64,000 bases of DNA from Marinomonas mediterranea MMB-1 (GCF_000192865.1 NC_015276.1:4024501-4088500), one strand, 5' to 3'; shown: positions 1 through 9,525, numbered from the stretch's first letter. Translations and numbers: made by a program. The notes: generated from the sequence alone by a model not told the origin.

Positions 1-408
1 TTGCTTTGGCGTGCCATCTTTGCGCTTTCAATAAGTTACAGCGCGTTTATTGCAGAAGTTTTTCGTGCAGGTATTCAAGAAGTCAGCAAAGGCCAAATAG
101 AAGCAGCGCAAGCATTAGGTTTATCGGGTTGGCAAAGGTTTAGATTAATCATCCTACCGCAAGCCATGCGAAAAATACTGCCGCCTCTTGGCAACGACTT
201 CGTCGCCATGATAAAAGACTCCGCTCTGGTGTCTGTATTGGGTGTGCAAGACATTACTCAATTGGGCAAGGTATACAGCGCGTCAACCTTTCAATTTTTC
301 GAAACATACAACGTCGTCGCCTTTATGTATCTCGTACTGACATTAGGGCTGTCGCTTTTAATTAGAGGCTTCGAATATTATCTGCGCCGCCACGATAGGC
401 AAAAATAG
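1..408 (+). CDS. Polar amino-acid ABC transporter permease, C-terminal part (5' end outside window)
   Basis: C-terminal 135 residues of a HisM/GlnP-type inner-membrane permease. The EAA loop that docks onto the ATPase is visible ([10 protein letters not shown] at residues 34-43 of the visible part, then LPQA), followed by the usual '[14 protein letters not shown]' segment. A last membrane helix lies near residues 103-122, before a basic tail ending in TAG. The reading frame is open to base 1, so the real start is upstream and the TTG at base 1 is not taken as a start. The family imports amino acids with a periplasmic binding protein; the substrate cannot be told from this fragment. Confidence 0.9.
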   Translation: MLWRAIFALSISYSAFIAEVFRAGIQEVSKGQIEAAQALGLSGWQRFRLIILPQAMRKILPPLGNDFVAMIKDSALVSVLGVQDITQLGKVYSASTFQFFETYNVVAFMYLVLTLGLSLLIRGFEYYLRRHDRQK

Positions 409-430
409 AAAGATACAGTAGAAACGCCAT

Positions 431-466
431 GAATCAGCCCACTAGCGTTACTCTGTGGACTGATTC
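431..466. terminator. Hairpin between convergent genes
   Basis: Twelve-base arms (431-442 and 455-466) pair with one mismatch around a 12-base loop, between the end of the permease and the end of the minus-strand mutarotase. There is no clear U-tract, so this is a terminator-like hairpin only. Confidence 0.4.
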
Positions 467-512
467 AAAAAGCGACGTATGACGTTGTCGCGTCGCCAAG
501 TAAATAAACGAA

Positions 513-1421
513 CTACAAGGACTCGCAAGAGACTGAAAGCTTAAGTTTATGACTGTCACCAGGCTCCAATACATAGCTGTTTGCAAGCGCATTAGCGGTT
601 TCAACACACACAAATGACTTATATTCGTGGTCTTCTATGTCGGTTCGCATTTTTGCTAATGCTTCGCCTGGATTCCAAAGAACAGTACTGTGACTGCCTT
701 TACTCTCCACAATAAACTTCCGCTTTAGTTTCTTATCGTGTATTTCCGTGAGTTTAGGCGCATTTAAATAAACCCTATCCATAGAGTCACATGGCGTTAC
801 AACACCGTCTTGAACCTTAGTACCGCTGTTATCAATCTTATCGATATAAGAAACGCCGCCCAACCCCGATATAAGGGTCTTTTGATTATTTGACACTCTA
901 AAATACGTATGAAATGCCTCAGAAACCGTAAAAGGCTTATCCGACATATTTTCCGCATTGAGAGAAACAGAAAAGCCCTCTCCAAGCCGAAAGGTTAGTT
1001 TAAGTTCAAACGGCTGCTGCCACATTTCTTCGACAAGGGGATGATCCTCAGACCTTAACCGCAAAACAACTTTTATATCGCCATTCTTAAAGCGCCCCAC
1101 TTCTATCAGTTTCCAACGGAAATACCTTGCCAAACCATGAGAAGGGTAATCGGATTCTGAGTCATGAGCACCAAACCACGGCCAACATACAGGGACACCA
1201 AAGTGCCGGCGTCCAAAACGGTTGTCTGCACCTTCGTTTTCAGACTGAAATAGCCAGTCTTCTTGGCCAGTGGGGGTAAAGCTAACTAAATGACCTCCCC
1301 ATAAGGCGATACGAGCAGTAAAGCTTGGTTGATTAATCACAATCTCATCACAATCTCGTATATTAGAAGGCAGTATTTCGCCACCGACTTCTTCCAACTC
1401 TTTAATTAGTTGGCCGTTCAT
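513..1421 (-). CDS. yeaD: D-hexose-6-phosphate mutarotase (YeaD-like aldose 1-epimerase family)
   Basis: 302 residues, the usual size for the YeaD/glucose-6-phosphate 1-epimerase branch of the galactose-mutarotase fold. It would interconvert alpha and beta anomers of hexose 6-phosphates in the cytoplasm. Family landmarks are the 'FGVPVCWPWFG' segment near residue 70, 'SHGLARYF' with a candidate catalytic His, 'FHTYFRVS' with the second His, and 'CVETANA' near residue 273 with the acidic residue. It starts at ATG 1421 and is monocistronic, converging on the upstream permease. Assignment to the family is firm; exact sugar preference is inferred. Confidence 0.88.
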   Translation of the reverse strand: MNGQLIKELEEVGGEILPSNIRDCDEIVINQPSFTARIALWGGHLVSFTPTGQEDWLFQSENEGADNRFGRRHFGVPVCWPWFGAHDSESDYPSHGLARYFRWKLIEVGRFKNGDIKVVLRLRSEDHPLVEEMWQQPFELKLTFRLGEGFSVSLNAENMSDKPFTVSEAFHTYFRVSNNQKTLISGLGGVSYIDKIDNSGTKVQDGVVTPCDSMDRVYLNAPKLTEIHDKKLKRKFIVESKGSHSTVLWNPGEALAKMRTDIEDHEYKSFVCVETANALANSYVLEPGDSHKLKLSVSCESL

Positions 1422-1501
1422 TCATCACTCCAGAATCCAATAATAATAGGAACATATTAGCCTCAGATGAGATGATTACAATAGTTTGTTTTTATGATGA
1501 G

Positions 1502-1533
1502 TATTCAGGCTACTTTGTAAAGCAGCCTGAATA
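1502..1533 (-). terminator. Hairpin after the PAS-GGDEF gene
   Basis: Perfect 10-bp inverted repeat (1502-1511 and 1524-1533) with a 12-base loop, 32 bases past the stop of the minus-strand cyclase. It probably ends or protects that transcript. No strong U-run follows, so it is a weak intrinsic terminator. Confidence 0.45.
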
Positions 1534-1564
1534 AGAAGAAAAAAGAAGTGTTTTTTAGGGCAGG

Positions 1565-2518
1565 CTAAGCGGTACAGGTTTTATTTCGGCCTTCAGATTT
1601 TGCTCTATACAAGGCATCATCCGCTTTAGATAGCCACGCAGATACGTCTTTTTCGGCATCGCTTAACTCACAAACGCCTAAGCTAATCGTAATGTTAATC
1701 GACCCTTGAGCCGTTTTTATATCGCGCTTAGCGATGGTTTCACGAATTTTTTCGCAATATTTAAACGCGCCTTCTTTGCCCGTATTAGGCAACAATATGG
1801 CAAACTCTTCACCGCCAAAGCGTCCAACAAAATCACCTCGTCTAGAAGAGCCTCCCAATATTTTTGCAACATCTTTCAGCACTTCGTCTCCTACAGGATG
1901 ACCATAGGTGTCGTTGACCTTTTTGAAATGGTCTATGTCAGCCATGACCAAACAATGCGTGCCTTTATTCTTGGTATAAGACGAAAAAATCATTCCTAAT
2001 GCGCGATCTAGATTAGCTCGGTTATTGAGATCCGTTAATCCATCCGTTTTGCTCATTTGGTCTAATTTACGGTTCGCTTCGACCAATGATAGCTTGTTCA
2101 TGGCAACAGGCGTGACATCGTACACGACGACACATACATGACTTACATTTCCACGAACGTCAGTAATGGGCCTTAAGACCACATTCTGATACATGTGTTC
2201 GGATGTTCCTGTTATGGAACGATACGGTTTAAACTTAAAAACGTAAGGTCGTTGCTCCCACGCGATATAAATCGGTGTATTAAGCGCAAGGACGGTATCG
2301 ACTTTCTTTTTTAGCCAATCTGCATTGATATCTGGGAACAGTTCAAAAAGAGACTTGCCTTTCGCTGTCGTCGAGCTTTTTCCACTGTGATTCTCCATAA
2401 AACCATTCCAAAGAGAAACTTGGTATTGGCTGTCCAGGACAACAAGACCCACATCGATATGTTGCAACATATCAAAAAGCCAATGCAGTTCAGCTAATTC
2501 CGACGATTCAGTAGACAT
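1565..2518 (-). CDS. PAS-GGDEF diguanylate cyclase
   Basis: 317 residues, soluble. An N-terminal PAS-like sensor (about 10-135) precedes a GGDEF domain (about 150-317). The active-site loop reads GRFGGEEF, the form compatible with activity, and RRGD five residues before it matches the RxxD inhibitory I-site, so product feedback by c-di-GMP is expected. The substrate motif 'DIDHFKKVND' is intact. The start lies 12 bases after the stop of the upstream response regulator, so the two are probably co-transcribed and the regulator may steer the cyclase. Activity is inferred from motifs. Confidence 0.92.
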   Translation of the reverse strand: MSTESSELAELHWLFDMLQHIDVGLVVLDSQYQVSLWNGFMENHSGKSSTTAKGKSLFELFPDINADWLKKKVDTVLALNTPIYIAWEQRPYVFKFKPYRSITGTSEHMYQNVVLRPITDVRGNVSHVCVVVYDVTPVAMNKLSLVEANRKLDQMSKTDGLTDLNNRANLDRALGMIFSSYTKNKGTHCLVMADIDHFKKVNDTYGHPVGDEVLKDVAKILGGSSRRGDFVGRFGGEEFAILLPNTGKEGAFKYCEKIRETIAKRDIKTAQGSINITISLGVCELSDAEKDVSAWLSKADDALYRAKSEGRNKTCTA

Positions 2519-2530
2519 ATTCTTTAAGCT

Positions 2531-3541
2531 CTAATCAATAAGATAGGAAAGTAGGCGCTCTAACGGTTCGAGCGAATCTTCAGTGAATAGTAACAGTAGG
2601 TCACAACTTATTTTATAGTTTTCAACCTCATAAACAATTTCGACAGCGAGCGTTTGCTTCAAGGAGCTCTTTTTCACTCCAACTAAGTCTTGCACTTTAA
2701 TGTGCTGACCAAGTACCGCGGGATGGCTCCGACTAAATTCAATATTAAGCTGCTGACTCAATGCCGCCATAAAAGGGCCAACCAACACCGATGAAATATC
2801 CATCAGTAACTCAAGTTCCATCGTATGATCAATGGTTTCCGACATACCCAATAACTTCGCCATGTCAGGAAAGCTGGAATCCGAGAAAATCAACAGGGTT
2901 TCGATTGATATACCGGCACCCACAAAGCCTTGAGTCACTGCTGAACATTGTCCCTGCTCTTTCCCTCCGTAAGACAATGCCATTTGCAATTCACTGACTT
3001 CTAAAACATTCACTTGTGGAACAGGCAGTTTTATAAAGACATTCAGCATGTCAGCAAGCACGCTAGCGGCTCGCCCCATTGATACATTCGCGACTTCCTG
3101 CAGGCCACTTGTAAGCGTCAACTTTTCTTTTAAATCACCAAGATTCAGACCGTTATTCCCGTCTGACGTTCTGTCTTTAAAAATAGACAGATCCGACAAG
3201 GTATCAAGCAATATATCCGAGGACACAGGCTTCTTCAGAAAATCGAGTGCGCCAAGGTCCGATACACGCTTAATCGCCAGTGGCTGAACATCACCCGAAA
3301 CAACTACAACAACAGGAGCATTCGCCTTACCCTGAAGCCCCTGAAGGGTCTGATAGCCATCTAAAACAGGCATATTGAGATCGAGAAACATAATATCAAC
3401 AGAGGAACTGTTGATGATGTCAAGGGCTTCCTGGCCATGTTGCGCATATGTCACATTTGCATCCCAGTCCTTAGGCAGCGCTCGCGCTAGCTGTTTTCTC
3501 GCTAAACTGGAATCATCGCAAATCAATATATTGACGCTCAT
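2531..3541 (-). CDS. Response regulator with REC domain and CheC/CheX-like output domain
   Basis: 336 residues. The N-terminal receiver domain (1-120) has the acidic pair after 'ILIC', the phospho-accepting Asp in 'MFLDLNMPVLDG' and the Lys in 'LKKPVS'. The rest (about 150-336) resembles the CheC/CheX phosphatase fold: 'EVANVSMGRAASVLADML' near residue 155 is the CheC-type helix, with a second related stretch around 240-260. Such proteins couple phosphorylation with dephosphorylation of chemotaxis-type receivers. It is encoded just upstream of the PAS-GGDEF cyclase, suggesting a small c-di-GMP signalling operon. No histidine kinase is adjacent. Confidence 0.85.
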   Translation of the reverse strand: MSVNILICDDSSLARKQLARALPKDWDANVTYAQHGQEALDIINSSSVDIMFLDLNMPVLDGYQTLQGLQGKANAPVVVVVSGDVQPLAIKRVSDLGALDFLKKPVSSDILLDTLSDLSIFKDRTSDGNNGLNLGDLKEKLTLTSGLQEVANVSMGRAASVLADMLNVFIKLPVPQVNVLEVSELQMALSYGGKEQGQCSAVTQGFVGAGISIETLLIFSDSSFPDMAKLLGMSETIDHTMELELLMDISSVLVGPFMAALSQQLNIEFSRSHPAVLGQHIKVQDLVGVKKSSLKQTLAVEIVYEVENYKISCDLLLLFTEDSLEPLERLLSYLID

Positions 3542-3751
3542 GAATTATCTCTCTGGAAATTTGATCAAAGGTACAACTGCCGGAATTCACTAGAATAAAA
3601 ACGCTATCCAAACACTGAATCTGATGGACTAATCCGTCACTTTCCAAGGTAAAATTCCAGCTTACCTTTCAAGATTAAAACTCTAATTGCGCAAGGTTAC
3701 CTTTATCCGCCCAAGAGTGCCGTTATTTATTGTAACAAATTTATCATTACA

Positions 3752-4915
3752 TTAGGTCATCGAGAGCAACGCTTCATTTACCAGTATCTCATCATATCTA
3801 TTCGCATTAGAGGAAATCAATCGTGTTTTGATGACCTCGACGCCAAGCCTTTCCAGTCGCGCGATATCCAACTCTCCGTAATTATGATGCTCATCTAACA
3901 AGAGGATATCTAGGGCTTTTTCATTAATTTCTCGCTTGTCTTGCAATGACGCCAGCCAACTCACACGCTTCATGAGAGGCCAACCTAGTTGCTCAGGGTC
4001 GATGCCTAAATTAGGAATATAGACTTTAGGGTTGGGATTACTTCGTATAGCCGTTGCAACGCCATCAGGAAGCAAATTAGCTACCAAGCTAGAAAAAAAA
4101 CTGCCCGGAGGGAAACATATTAGATCCGCGTCCAAAATATCAGCTTCCCTATCTGGAGACAGACTCACCGACGCGTGACAGACGTCATCGAGACCATCGT
4201 TTAACCAGATATTCTGAATAGGACTTTGCAACGGGTCGGTTTCTTTGCCTGTCAGGTTATGCTGCCCCAGAATGGTTTCACCGCTTTCAAGGTGGGTCCC
4301 CAAATGCAATGACGTATCTACGACTGTTTTCACCTGTCCCAACGTTTTAACAAGTCGAGAAAACAAAAAGACGATGGGATCAAGCTGTTGTTGGTTATTC
4401 AGGTAACCGCCAGCAATAATCAAATTACCAATACTCGCCCCTCTAAGTTCAAACTGGGCGCCAATTCTTCGTTTCGTCACCGCCAACTGAGTTTGAATTA
4501 GCGACCGCATTGGATCGGTAATGGGCACTATAAGAGCATGAGTGCCACTTACAAGATTATTAAATTCGTCTTCTAGGTCCTCTTGATTAGCACACTTCGA
4601 AAATCGATAGGTAAATAGTTCATATACTTCAGGCTGCCCCAGCACAGTTTCATCCGCCAAGGCCATGAGTCGACTGCGCAAATCTCCTACTGCAGGCATA
4701 TCAAACTCATTTCGAAGATGGGCTGAGCTGCCACCGGAATCAAAAGGGGTCACTAAATGAACAGAGTTGTGTGTATAGGATTTAAGGACGCGACTAATTT
4801 TATTTAACGCGGAACCGCCACTAAAAAACAGAAGTTTAGGGCCTTGCTCCGGCAGGCTTTTATAACGATGAAGCCTCACAGAATCAGGTAACTTCAAACG
4901 TCTTGTAATGTTCAT
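3752..4915 (-). CDS. CofD/YvcK-family protein (GAK-type CofD-like)
   Basis: 387 residues. The start 'LLFFSGGSALNKISRVLK' and the following 'HLVTPFDSGGSSAHLRNEF' match the nucleotide-binding glycine motifs of the CofD/YvcK fold, as do 'GASIGNLIIAGGYL' near residue 205 and 'DLICFPPGSFFSSL' near residue 280. The family includes 2-phospho-L-lactate transferase (F420 synthesis) and YvcK, which binds UDP-GlcNAc and affects central carbon metabolism and cell shape. The sequence looks closest to the CofD-like branch annotated with GAK systems; that is from memory and the usual partner genes are not seen. It is last in an apparent operon behind the nucleotidase-like and membrane cyclase genes (55-base gap). 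Substrate unknown. Confidence 0.75.
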   Translation of the reverse strand: MNITRRLKLPDSVRLHRYKSLPEQGPKLLFFSGGSALNKISRVLKSYTHNSVHLVTPFDSGGSSAHLRNEFDMPAVGDLRSRLMALADETVLGQPEVYELFTYRFSKCANQEDLEDEFNNLVSGTHALIVPITDPMRSLIQTQLAVTKRRIGAQFELRGASIGNLIIAGGYLNNQQQLDPIVFLFSRLVKTLGQVKTVVDTSLHLGTHLESGETILGQHNLTGKETDPLQSPIQNIWLNDGLDDVCHASVSLSPDREADILDADLICFPPGSFFSSLVANLLPDGVATAIRSNPNPKVYIPNLGIDPEQLGWPLMKRVSWLASLQDKREINEKALDILLLDEHHNYGELDIARLERLGVEVIKTRLISSNANRYDEILVNEALLSMT

Positions 4916-4970
4916 ATTATCGCGATCTTCCTTAGATTTTCTTTATTAAGGCCCGAAGGTATTCAAGGAG

Positions 4971-6914
4971 CTAAAAAACCGAGCAGTTTCTTCCCGCCGC
5001 TTTCGCTTGATACAACTTCTTATCCGCTTCTTCAAAGTACGCAATAGGCGTTCTATTTGAATCCACCTGACTAATCGCACCTCCCGCACTTACTGTCACT
5101 ACTTTGTGTGCTGAAGCAGGATGGGCGATATCCAACTCTAACACACGTTGAAGTATCTGGTTTGTTAATTGTCTTGTCGACGCCTGATCCGCATCTCGGA
5201 TAATAATAACAAACTCTTCTCCACCATAACGAATCGCGTTGGCGTTTTCACTCACACAATATTGAATGGTTTCAGCAACCTTAGACAAAACCGCGTCGCC
5301 TTTTAAGTGCCCGAAAGCATCATTGTATTCTTTAAACTGATCGATATCGATGACCACAAACGCATAGGAAACTCCGTCAGATTCTGAGTTTAAATCTCTC
5401 ATCACAGCGTCAAAGTAATTGCGGTTATACAGTCCGGTTAAGCCATCGATTTGTGCTTTTTTCTCCGCATCGGACAAACTTCTTTCAAACGCTTGCGTTG
5501 CTTTTTCGCGGTCGGTGACATCCAGGAACATAATAAAGTTGCAGTTTTCACCGTCCCATAAAATATTGGCAGCACGCATATCAAACCATTTGTCTCGCAC
5601 AATGTCGTGATATCCACTTAACAAAACAACACTACCCTCACTCAACTTACGAGGCTCTTTCGCCAATTTAGCGACGTTATGAGGCAGTTCACTCAAGAAT
5701 GTCAGTTGACTGATATGAAAGAGATCCGCGAACATATCATTATGGAAGAGAATCTTATCTCGCTTGACTACCGCGACACAAAGACGGGAATAACGAAGCA
5801 TCGACTCCAACTGGCTGCCTGTTTGTGCAAGTTGGGCTTTTTGCAGCTCAATCGTATCTAGATAGTCCTTGAGCTGATAGACCAAACTACCGATCTCATT
5901 TCGCTCATCAAATGAAAGAAGGTCTTCGTCAGTAATCGAGTCTTTAGACGAGACGATGCCTTGTAGATTGACTAACTTCGAAAATAAACGCCGTTTTAAC
6001 ACTAAGTAAGAAGCAAACGTAATAACGATCATAGCCACGATCGCCAAAATCAAAATATTTCGTGATAAGCCTGCACTGCTTTGTAACTCTTGGGCTTGTT
6101 GAGCGACTCTTTTTTCTCGCTGGCTATAAATTCTTTGACCATAATCAACAATGCTTCCCATTAATATTCGGTTTTGCGTATCTAAACTCACAAGCTCAGT
6201 TTGTAGTATTTCTCGCTGCTTGATTATACTCTCCAAGCCGTCTTCGCCAGCTAAAATAAGCTCCACATCATCCAGTAGCGTCACACCAGATGGAGAAACA
6301 ATATCGTCCAACTGTTCGAGGTAGAAATGAATTTTCCCTAGACCACGCTTAAGCTCATAAACCTTCCCGACCGATTGAAGATTAGACACCTCTAAAAGAA
6401 GTTGTCGCCATAAATTGCCTTCTTCCATATTCGCTTCATCAACAAAGGCACCAGTAAGCAAATGTTTAACAAGTAAAATATCCGCATCAAATCGCTCTTT
6501 TAGTTCAAAGGTTTGCTGCTTTTTATCAATCAATAACTGAATACCGGGTCGCACACTGTCTAGAATCTCTCGAAGCTCGTAAACCTCCTTACTCTCTTCC
6601 AGCAGGCTTAAATTGTATGCAATTTCAGCAATTAGTTCATTGGCGTGGGTAATTAACGTTCTCGATTTAGCGCCCGAGGTACTGGCAACCAGTTCAACAC
6701 CAATCGAAGACAGGCGTGTGATAGATAATTGAGTGGTTGTCAGCACTTCAAGAATAGGGATATGGGACTCAGCATGCTCCCGCGCGACCGTATTGAACTT
6801 CTCCATCTGATAAATAAGCAAGCCGCTTATCGCCACAAGGAACAACAAGATCACTGAAAAAACAAAACCAATAAGCCATCTGAGGCTGTGAAAAAAGCGC
6901 TTCTCCTGAGTCAT
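4971..6914 (-). CDS. Membrane-bound sensor diguanylate cyclase
   Basis: 647 residues. TM1 is at about 13-37. A mostly helical periplasmic sensor region (38-280) follows, then TM2 at about 283-305, a HAMP-like linker, a PAS-like domain (about 355-470) and a GGDEF domain (about 478-647) with the signature RYGGEEF. The RxxD I-site is absent (SENA at that position), so classical product inhibition is not expected. Its ATG overlaps the stop of the upstream nucleotidase-like gene by 4 bases, so the two are translationally coupled. The periplasmic part could therefore sense something presented by that exported protein (inference). Confidence 0.9.
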   Translation of the reverse strand: MTQEKRFFHSLRWLIGFVFSVILLFLVAISGLLIYQMEKFNTVAREHAESHIPILEVLTTTQLSITRLSSIGVELVASTSGAKSRTLITHANELIAEIAYNLSLLEESKEVYELREILDSVRPGIQLLIDKKQQTFELKERFDADILLVKHLLTGAFVDEANMEEGNLWRQLLLEVSNLQSVGKVYELKRGLGKIHFYLEQLDDIVSPSGVTLLDDVELILAGEDGLESIIKQREILQTELVSLDTQNRILMGSIVDYGQRIYSQREKRVAQQAQELQSSAGLSRNILILAIVAMIVITFASYLVLKRRLFSKLVNLQGIVSSKDSITDEDLLSFDERNEIGSLVYQLKDYLDTIELQKAQLAQTGSQLESMLRYSRLCVAVVKRDKILFHNDMFADLFHISQLTFLSELPHNVAKLAKEPRKLSEGSVVLLSGYHDIVRDKWFDMRAANILWDGENCNFIMFLDVTDREKATQAFERSLSDAEKKAQIDGLTGLYNRNYFDAVMRDLNSESDGVSYAFVVIDIDQFKEYNDAFGHLKGDAVLSKVAETIQYCVSENANAIRYGGEEFVIIIRDADQASTRQLTNQILQRVLELDIAHPASAHKVVTVSAGGAISQVDSNRTPIAYFEEADKKLYQAKAAGRNCSVF

Positions 6915-8425
6915 TCGGTACTTGCCTTAATATTCGACCTTAAGGGAGTGGAAATATCCACTAACCGCCCTTCTAACTTTGGTGTAACCTGACCTTTTCT
7001 ATCTAGATACTCGGATACAACGTTCCACATTAATCTTTCGCGTACAGACACCTTGTTCACAACCTGTTCTTCGCGGATCTGATAACCATCACCACCATAA
7101 CGTATATAGTCTGGTATGGCCAAGGTATAGCTTTTTCCAGGCTCAAGTTCGTTTCCATTTTTGGTTAAACGAACGATCCGCTTGCCAACAGGCTTCGACA
7201 AATCATACAAAACTTCAAAACCTGAAATTTGAAAGAACGCACCGTGGAGTTTGTTTACTCGACTAACCGAATGCTCCATCAGCGCACTGAGCTCTTTTTT
7301 TATCACGTTTATCACATATAGGCTGCCACCGAACGGTAACTCTGTTTGTATATCTTTATACTTTATTATGTCACCTGCTCGATACTCTCTATTCCCTCGG
7401 ATCGCCCCACTGTTTATTGCCGCAAAATCGGTTTGTACTTCTTCTTTAATGGCGTCAGCAAATACGTTCCCTAACGCAGACTCTCCCGAACGTATTTTAG
7501 ATTTTGTGGTATTCGCATCAACCTGCAAGGTGACCAGCTCACGCTCTAGTATTAATTCCAATCGACCAAGATATTTATCTAACGAGACTCGTATTGCTGT
7601 ATCTTCTTCATATGAGGAAACCGAATCAATTTTAGCCGATGGTTTTTGACCAAGCTGCCACGAAATCACGGCAATCTCTCCGTCCGCGCCACCACTTGAT
7701 ACCATCAACGTCTCTGCGTCCTCAACACTGTCCTTTACTTCAGCAGCGACTAAGATTAAATCGATCGTATCACTGAGTTCAGAAAGATCATCAGGCAATG
7801 CGGAACGCTCGGTAATCAGCACCACCGCTTGTGCACCCCGACGCTTTAAATCGAGAGCGAGCTTCTTCGCCGTTTCCATTGGCGGCTTTACCGCCACATC
7901 GCGAGTTAAATAAATATCGGTAATTGATTCATCTAAGACAGACACAAAACCAATCATGCCCTCCTGAGTTGGGTGCAAATACTTATCCACAGTGCCTTCA
8001 ATGTGTTCTCCCGTGCGCTCATCAATAAGATTACTTTGTAGCATAGGAAAGCCTGCTTCAAATGTACGCAACGTGAGCTGATCAATCCCTTGCTGAAACT
8101 CACGTTGATTAACCGCAAAAATGTCGGTGCCAATCGTGTTCAACATATCCACCATATGTACGCCGCTGTCATAAACAGAGAGCGCATTAGGAAAGAGACT
8201 GTCGCCGCCATGCACAAATATGACCGTTTCATCAGAATCGCGACGGTAGGACTTTATATAAGATCCGAGCTTGCCAATGGAGTAAGCACCATCAGTTTCG
8301 AATACATTAGGAATATTGGAAGTGAAGAGAATAGTCAGCGAAAAACTCTTTGAAGAGACCAATACACCTAAGAGGAGCGAGATCACTAGCGTGGTACGTT
8401 TAATGTCTTTTAAACAGCGTATCAT
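6911..8425 (-). CDS. Exported 5'-nucleotidase/UshA-like protein with eroded metal site
   Basis: 504 residues with an N-terminal signal-like segment (about 12-29), so probably periplasmic. The two-domain UshA/5'-nucleotidase layout is clear. The C-terminal substrate domain (about 300-490) keeps 'ALGNVFADAI', 'AAINSGAIRGN' and 'RYGGDGYQI'. The N-terminal metallophosphatase domain has lost most metal ligands: the DxH motif reads 'TSNIPNVF', the GNHE motif reads 'AVNQREF', and the late GHxH-type loop reads 'ILVAAEVKD'. Only 'GGDSLFP' remains. It is probably non-catalytic and may work as a ligand-binding partner of the cyclase whose ATG it overlaps. Family is secure; loss of activity is inferred. 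Confidence 0.85.
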   Translation of the reverse strand: MIRCLKDIKRTTLVISLLLGVLVSSKSFSLTILFTSNIPNVFETDGAYSIGKLGSYIKSYRRDSDETVIFVHGGDSLFPNALSVYDSGVHMVDMLNTIGTDIFAVNQREFQQGIDQLTLRTFEAGFPMLQSNLIDERTGEHIEGTVDKYLHPTQEGMIGFVSVLDESITDIYLTRDVAVKPPMETAKKLALDLKRRGAQAVVLITERSALPDDLSELSDTIDLILVAAEVKDSVEDAETLMVSSGGADGEIAVISWQLGQKPSAKIDSVSSYEEDTAIRVSLDKYLGRLELILERELVTLQVDANTTKSKIRSGESALGNVFADAIKEEVQTDFAAINSGAIRGNREYRAGDIIKYKDIQTELPFGGSLYVINVIKKELSALMEHSVSRVNKLHGAFFQISGFEVLYDLSKPVGKRIVRLTKNGNELEPGKSYTLAIPDYIRYGGDGYQIREEQVVNKVSVRERLMWNVVSEYLDRKGQVTPKLEGRLVDISTPLRSNIKASTE

Positions 8426-8669
8426 GTGCGCCCCCTAACTGAGCTGACTTAGACACCAGTTTAAACCGCCTATTTGCCTATTAAAACAACAGACAGGAAA
8501 CACTCGGTAAACTATTGTAATTATTATAGGTTATTTCACTGCGTTACTTAGAAAGGCGTAAACACATCCTCGAGTGACAGAATGTGGATCACTTCCTATT
8601 ATTCGGGACAAGCTTTTATTCGAGGCAAGCTTCACCTTCCAATGCTGAGCTCGTTGCTAAAAAGCGGCG
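8426..8669. other. Intergenic region with a 15-bp direct repeat
   Basis: 244 bases between the HAD gene and the nucleotidase-like gene, which should hold the promoter of the latter. Two near-identical 15-base direct repeats (8601-8615 and 8618-8632, two mismatches, 17-base period) end in CAAGCTT and could be a tandem regulator site. No coding signal is seen. Confidence 0.4.
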
Positions 8670-9467
8670 CTATGTACTCTTGGCTGCGATTATAAGTTTA
8701 CTCAATTCAGCAAACCCATGACCCCCTTCGAATTGGGTGACGTATCTAGGAGGTGTAATCAGTTCTTTTTCATAGCGTACAATGTTGGCCACTCCCACAC
8801 TTTTTGAAAACCGTTCAAACAGTGCTTGATCATTCGGTGCATCGCCAACAGCCAAAACGTCGTTACTAAAATCGCTTTCAGCAAGGCAGTAAAAATCCGT
8901 TAAGACTCTTTTCGACATTCGCCACTTATCCGCCTCAGGGTGAGTAATATTAATGTGAATAGATGACACTTTTGCATTGAGGCCACTGCGTTTTAGCCTA
9001 TCCAACAATTGCGTCTTTTCTTTGTGAGCAGGCGGAACGACATCTTGCGCAAAATCGATCGCGACATCCGAAATTCGGAATTCTTGATCGCTTGCCAATT
9101 TTAAGGTGCTTCCTTCGCCTAATGCTCGCTGAACGGTTTCAAGCGTCGCTTTCTGAAACGCACGAATTTCATGTTCAGGAACGCAAAAGTGGTATTGTGT
9201 TCTACCGTTCGTTTTCTTCTCTATAAAAATCGATCCACCTTCACTAATCACTCCAGATACGGGCAGCGTACGCGCCATCATATCCGACCAACCTGCACAA
9301 CCTCCGGTAACTGGAATAACCTTAACACCCACTGCATTTAGCTCTTCCAAAGCTTTTAAGGTGGTCGAAAGCAGTCCGCCGTTGAACGTTAGGGTGTCAT
9401 CAAAATCAGAAAGAATAAATTGGATATCCGCTAGCGCTTTCTGACTTAAACTTGAAATGGGTAACAT
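8670..9467 (-). CDS. HAD superfamily (IIB-like) sugar/polyol phosphatase
   Basis: 265 residues. HAD motif I is 'LSDFDDTLTFNGG' near residue 19, motif II is 'VIPVTGG' near 55, and motif IV is 'LAVGDAPNDQALF' near 205. An inserted cap between motifs II and III and the overall length fit the Cof/IIB type, which dephosphorylates sugar or polyol phosphates in the cytoplasm. It is the last gene of the ugp-type operon, 58 bases after the DeoR-type regulator. A role on glycerol phosphate or a related phosphate ester is therefore plausible, but the substrate is not visible in the sequence. Confidence 0.8.
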   Translation of the reverse strand: MLPISSLSQKALADIQFILSDFDDTLTFNGGLLSTTLKALEELNAVGVKVIPVTGGCAGWSDMMARTLPVSGVISEGGSIFIEKKTNGRTQYHFCVPEHEIRAFQKATLETVQRALGEGSTLKLASDQEFRISDVAIDFAQDVVPPAHKEKTQLLDRLKRSGLNAKVSSIHINITHPEADKWRMSKRVLTDFYCLAESDFSNDVLAVGDAPNDQALFERFSKSVGVANIVRYEKELITPPRYVTQFEGGHGFAELSKLIIAAKST

Positions 9468-9525
9468 GAAAATACTCGCTTACTCATAGAGCCGTCTTTA
9501 CTAGCTTAACACCAATAAAAACGAG

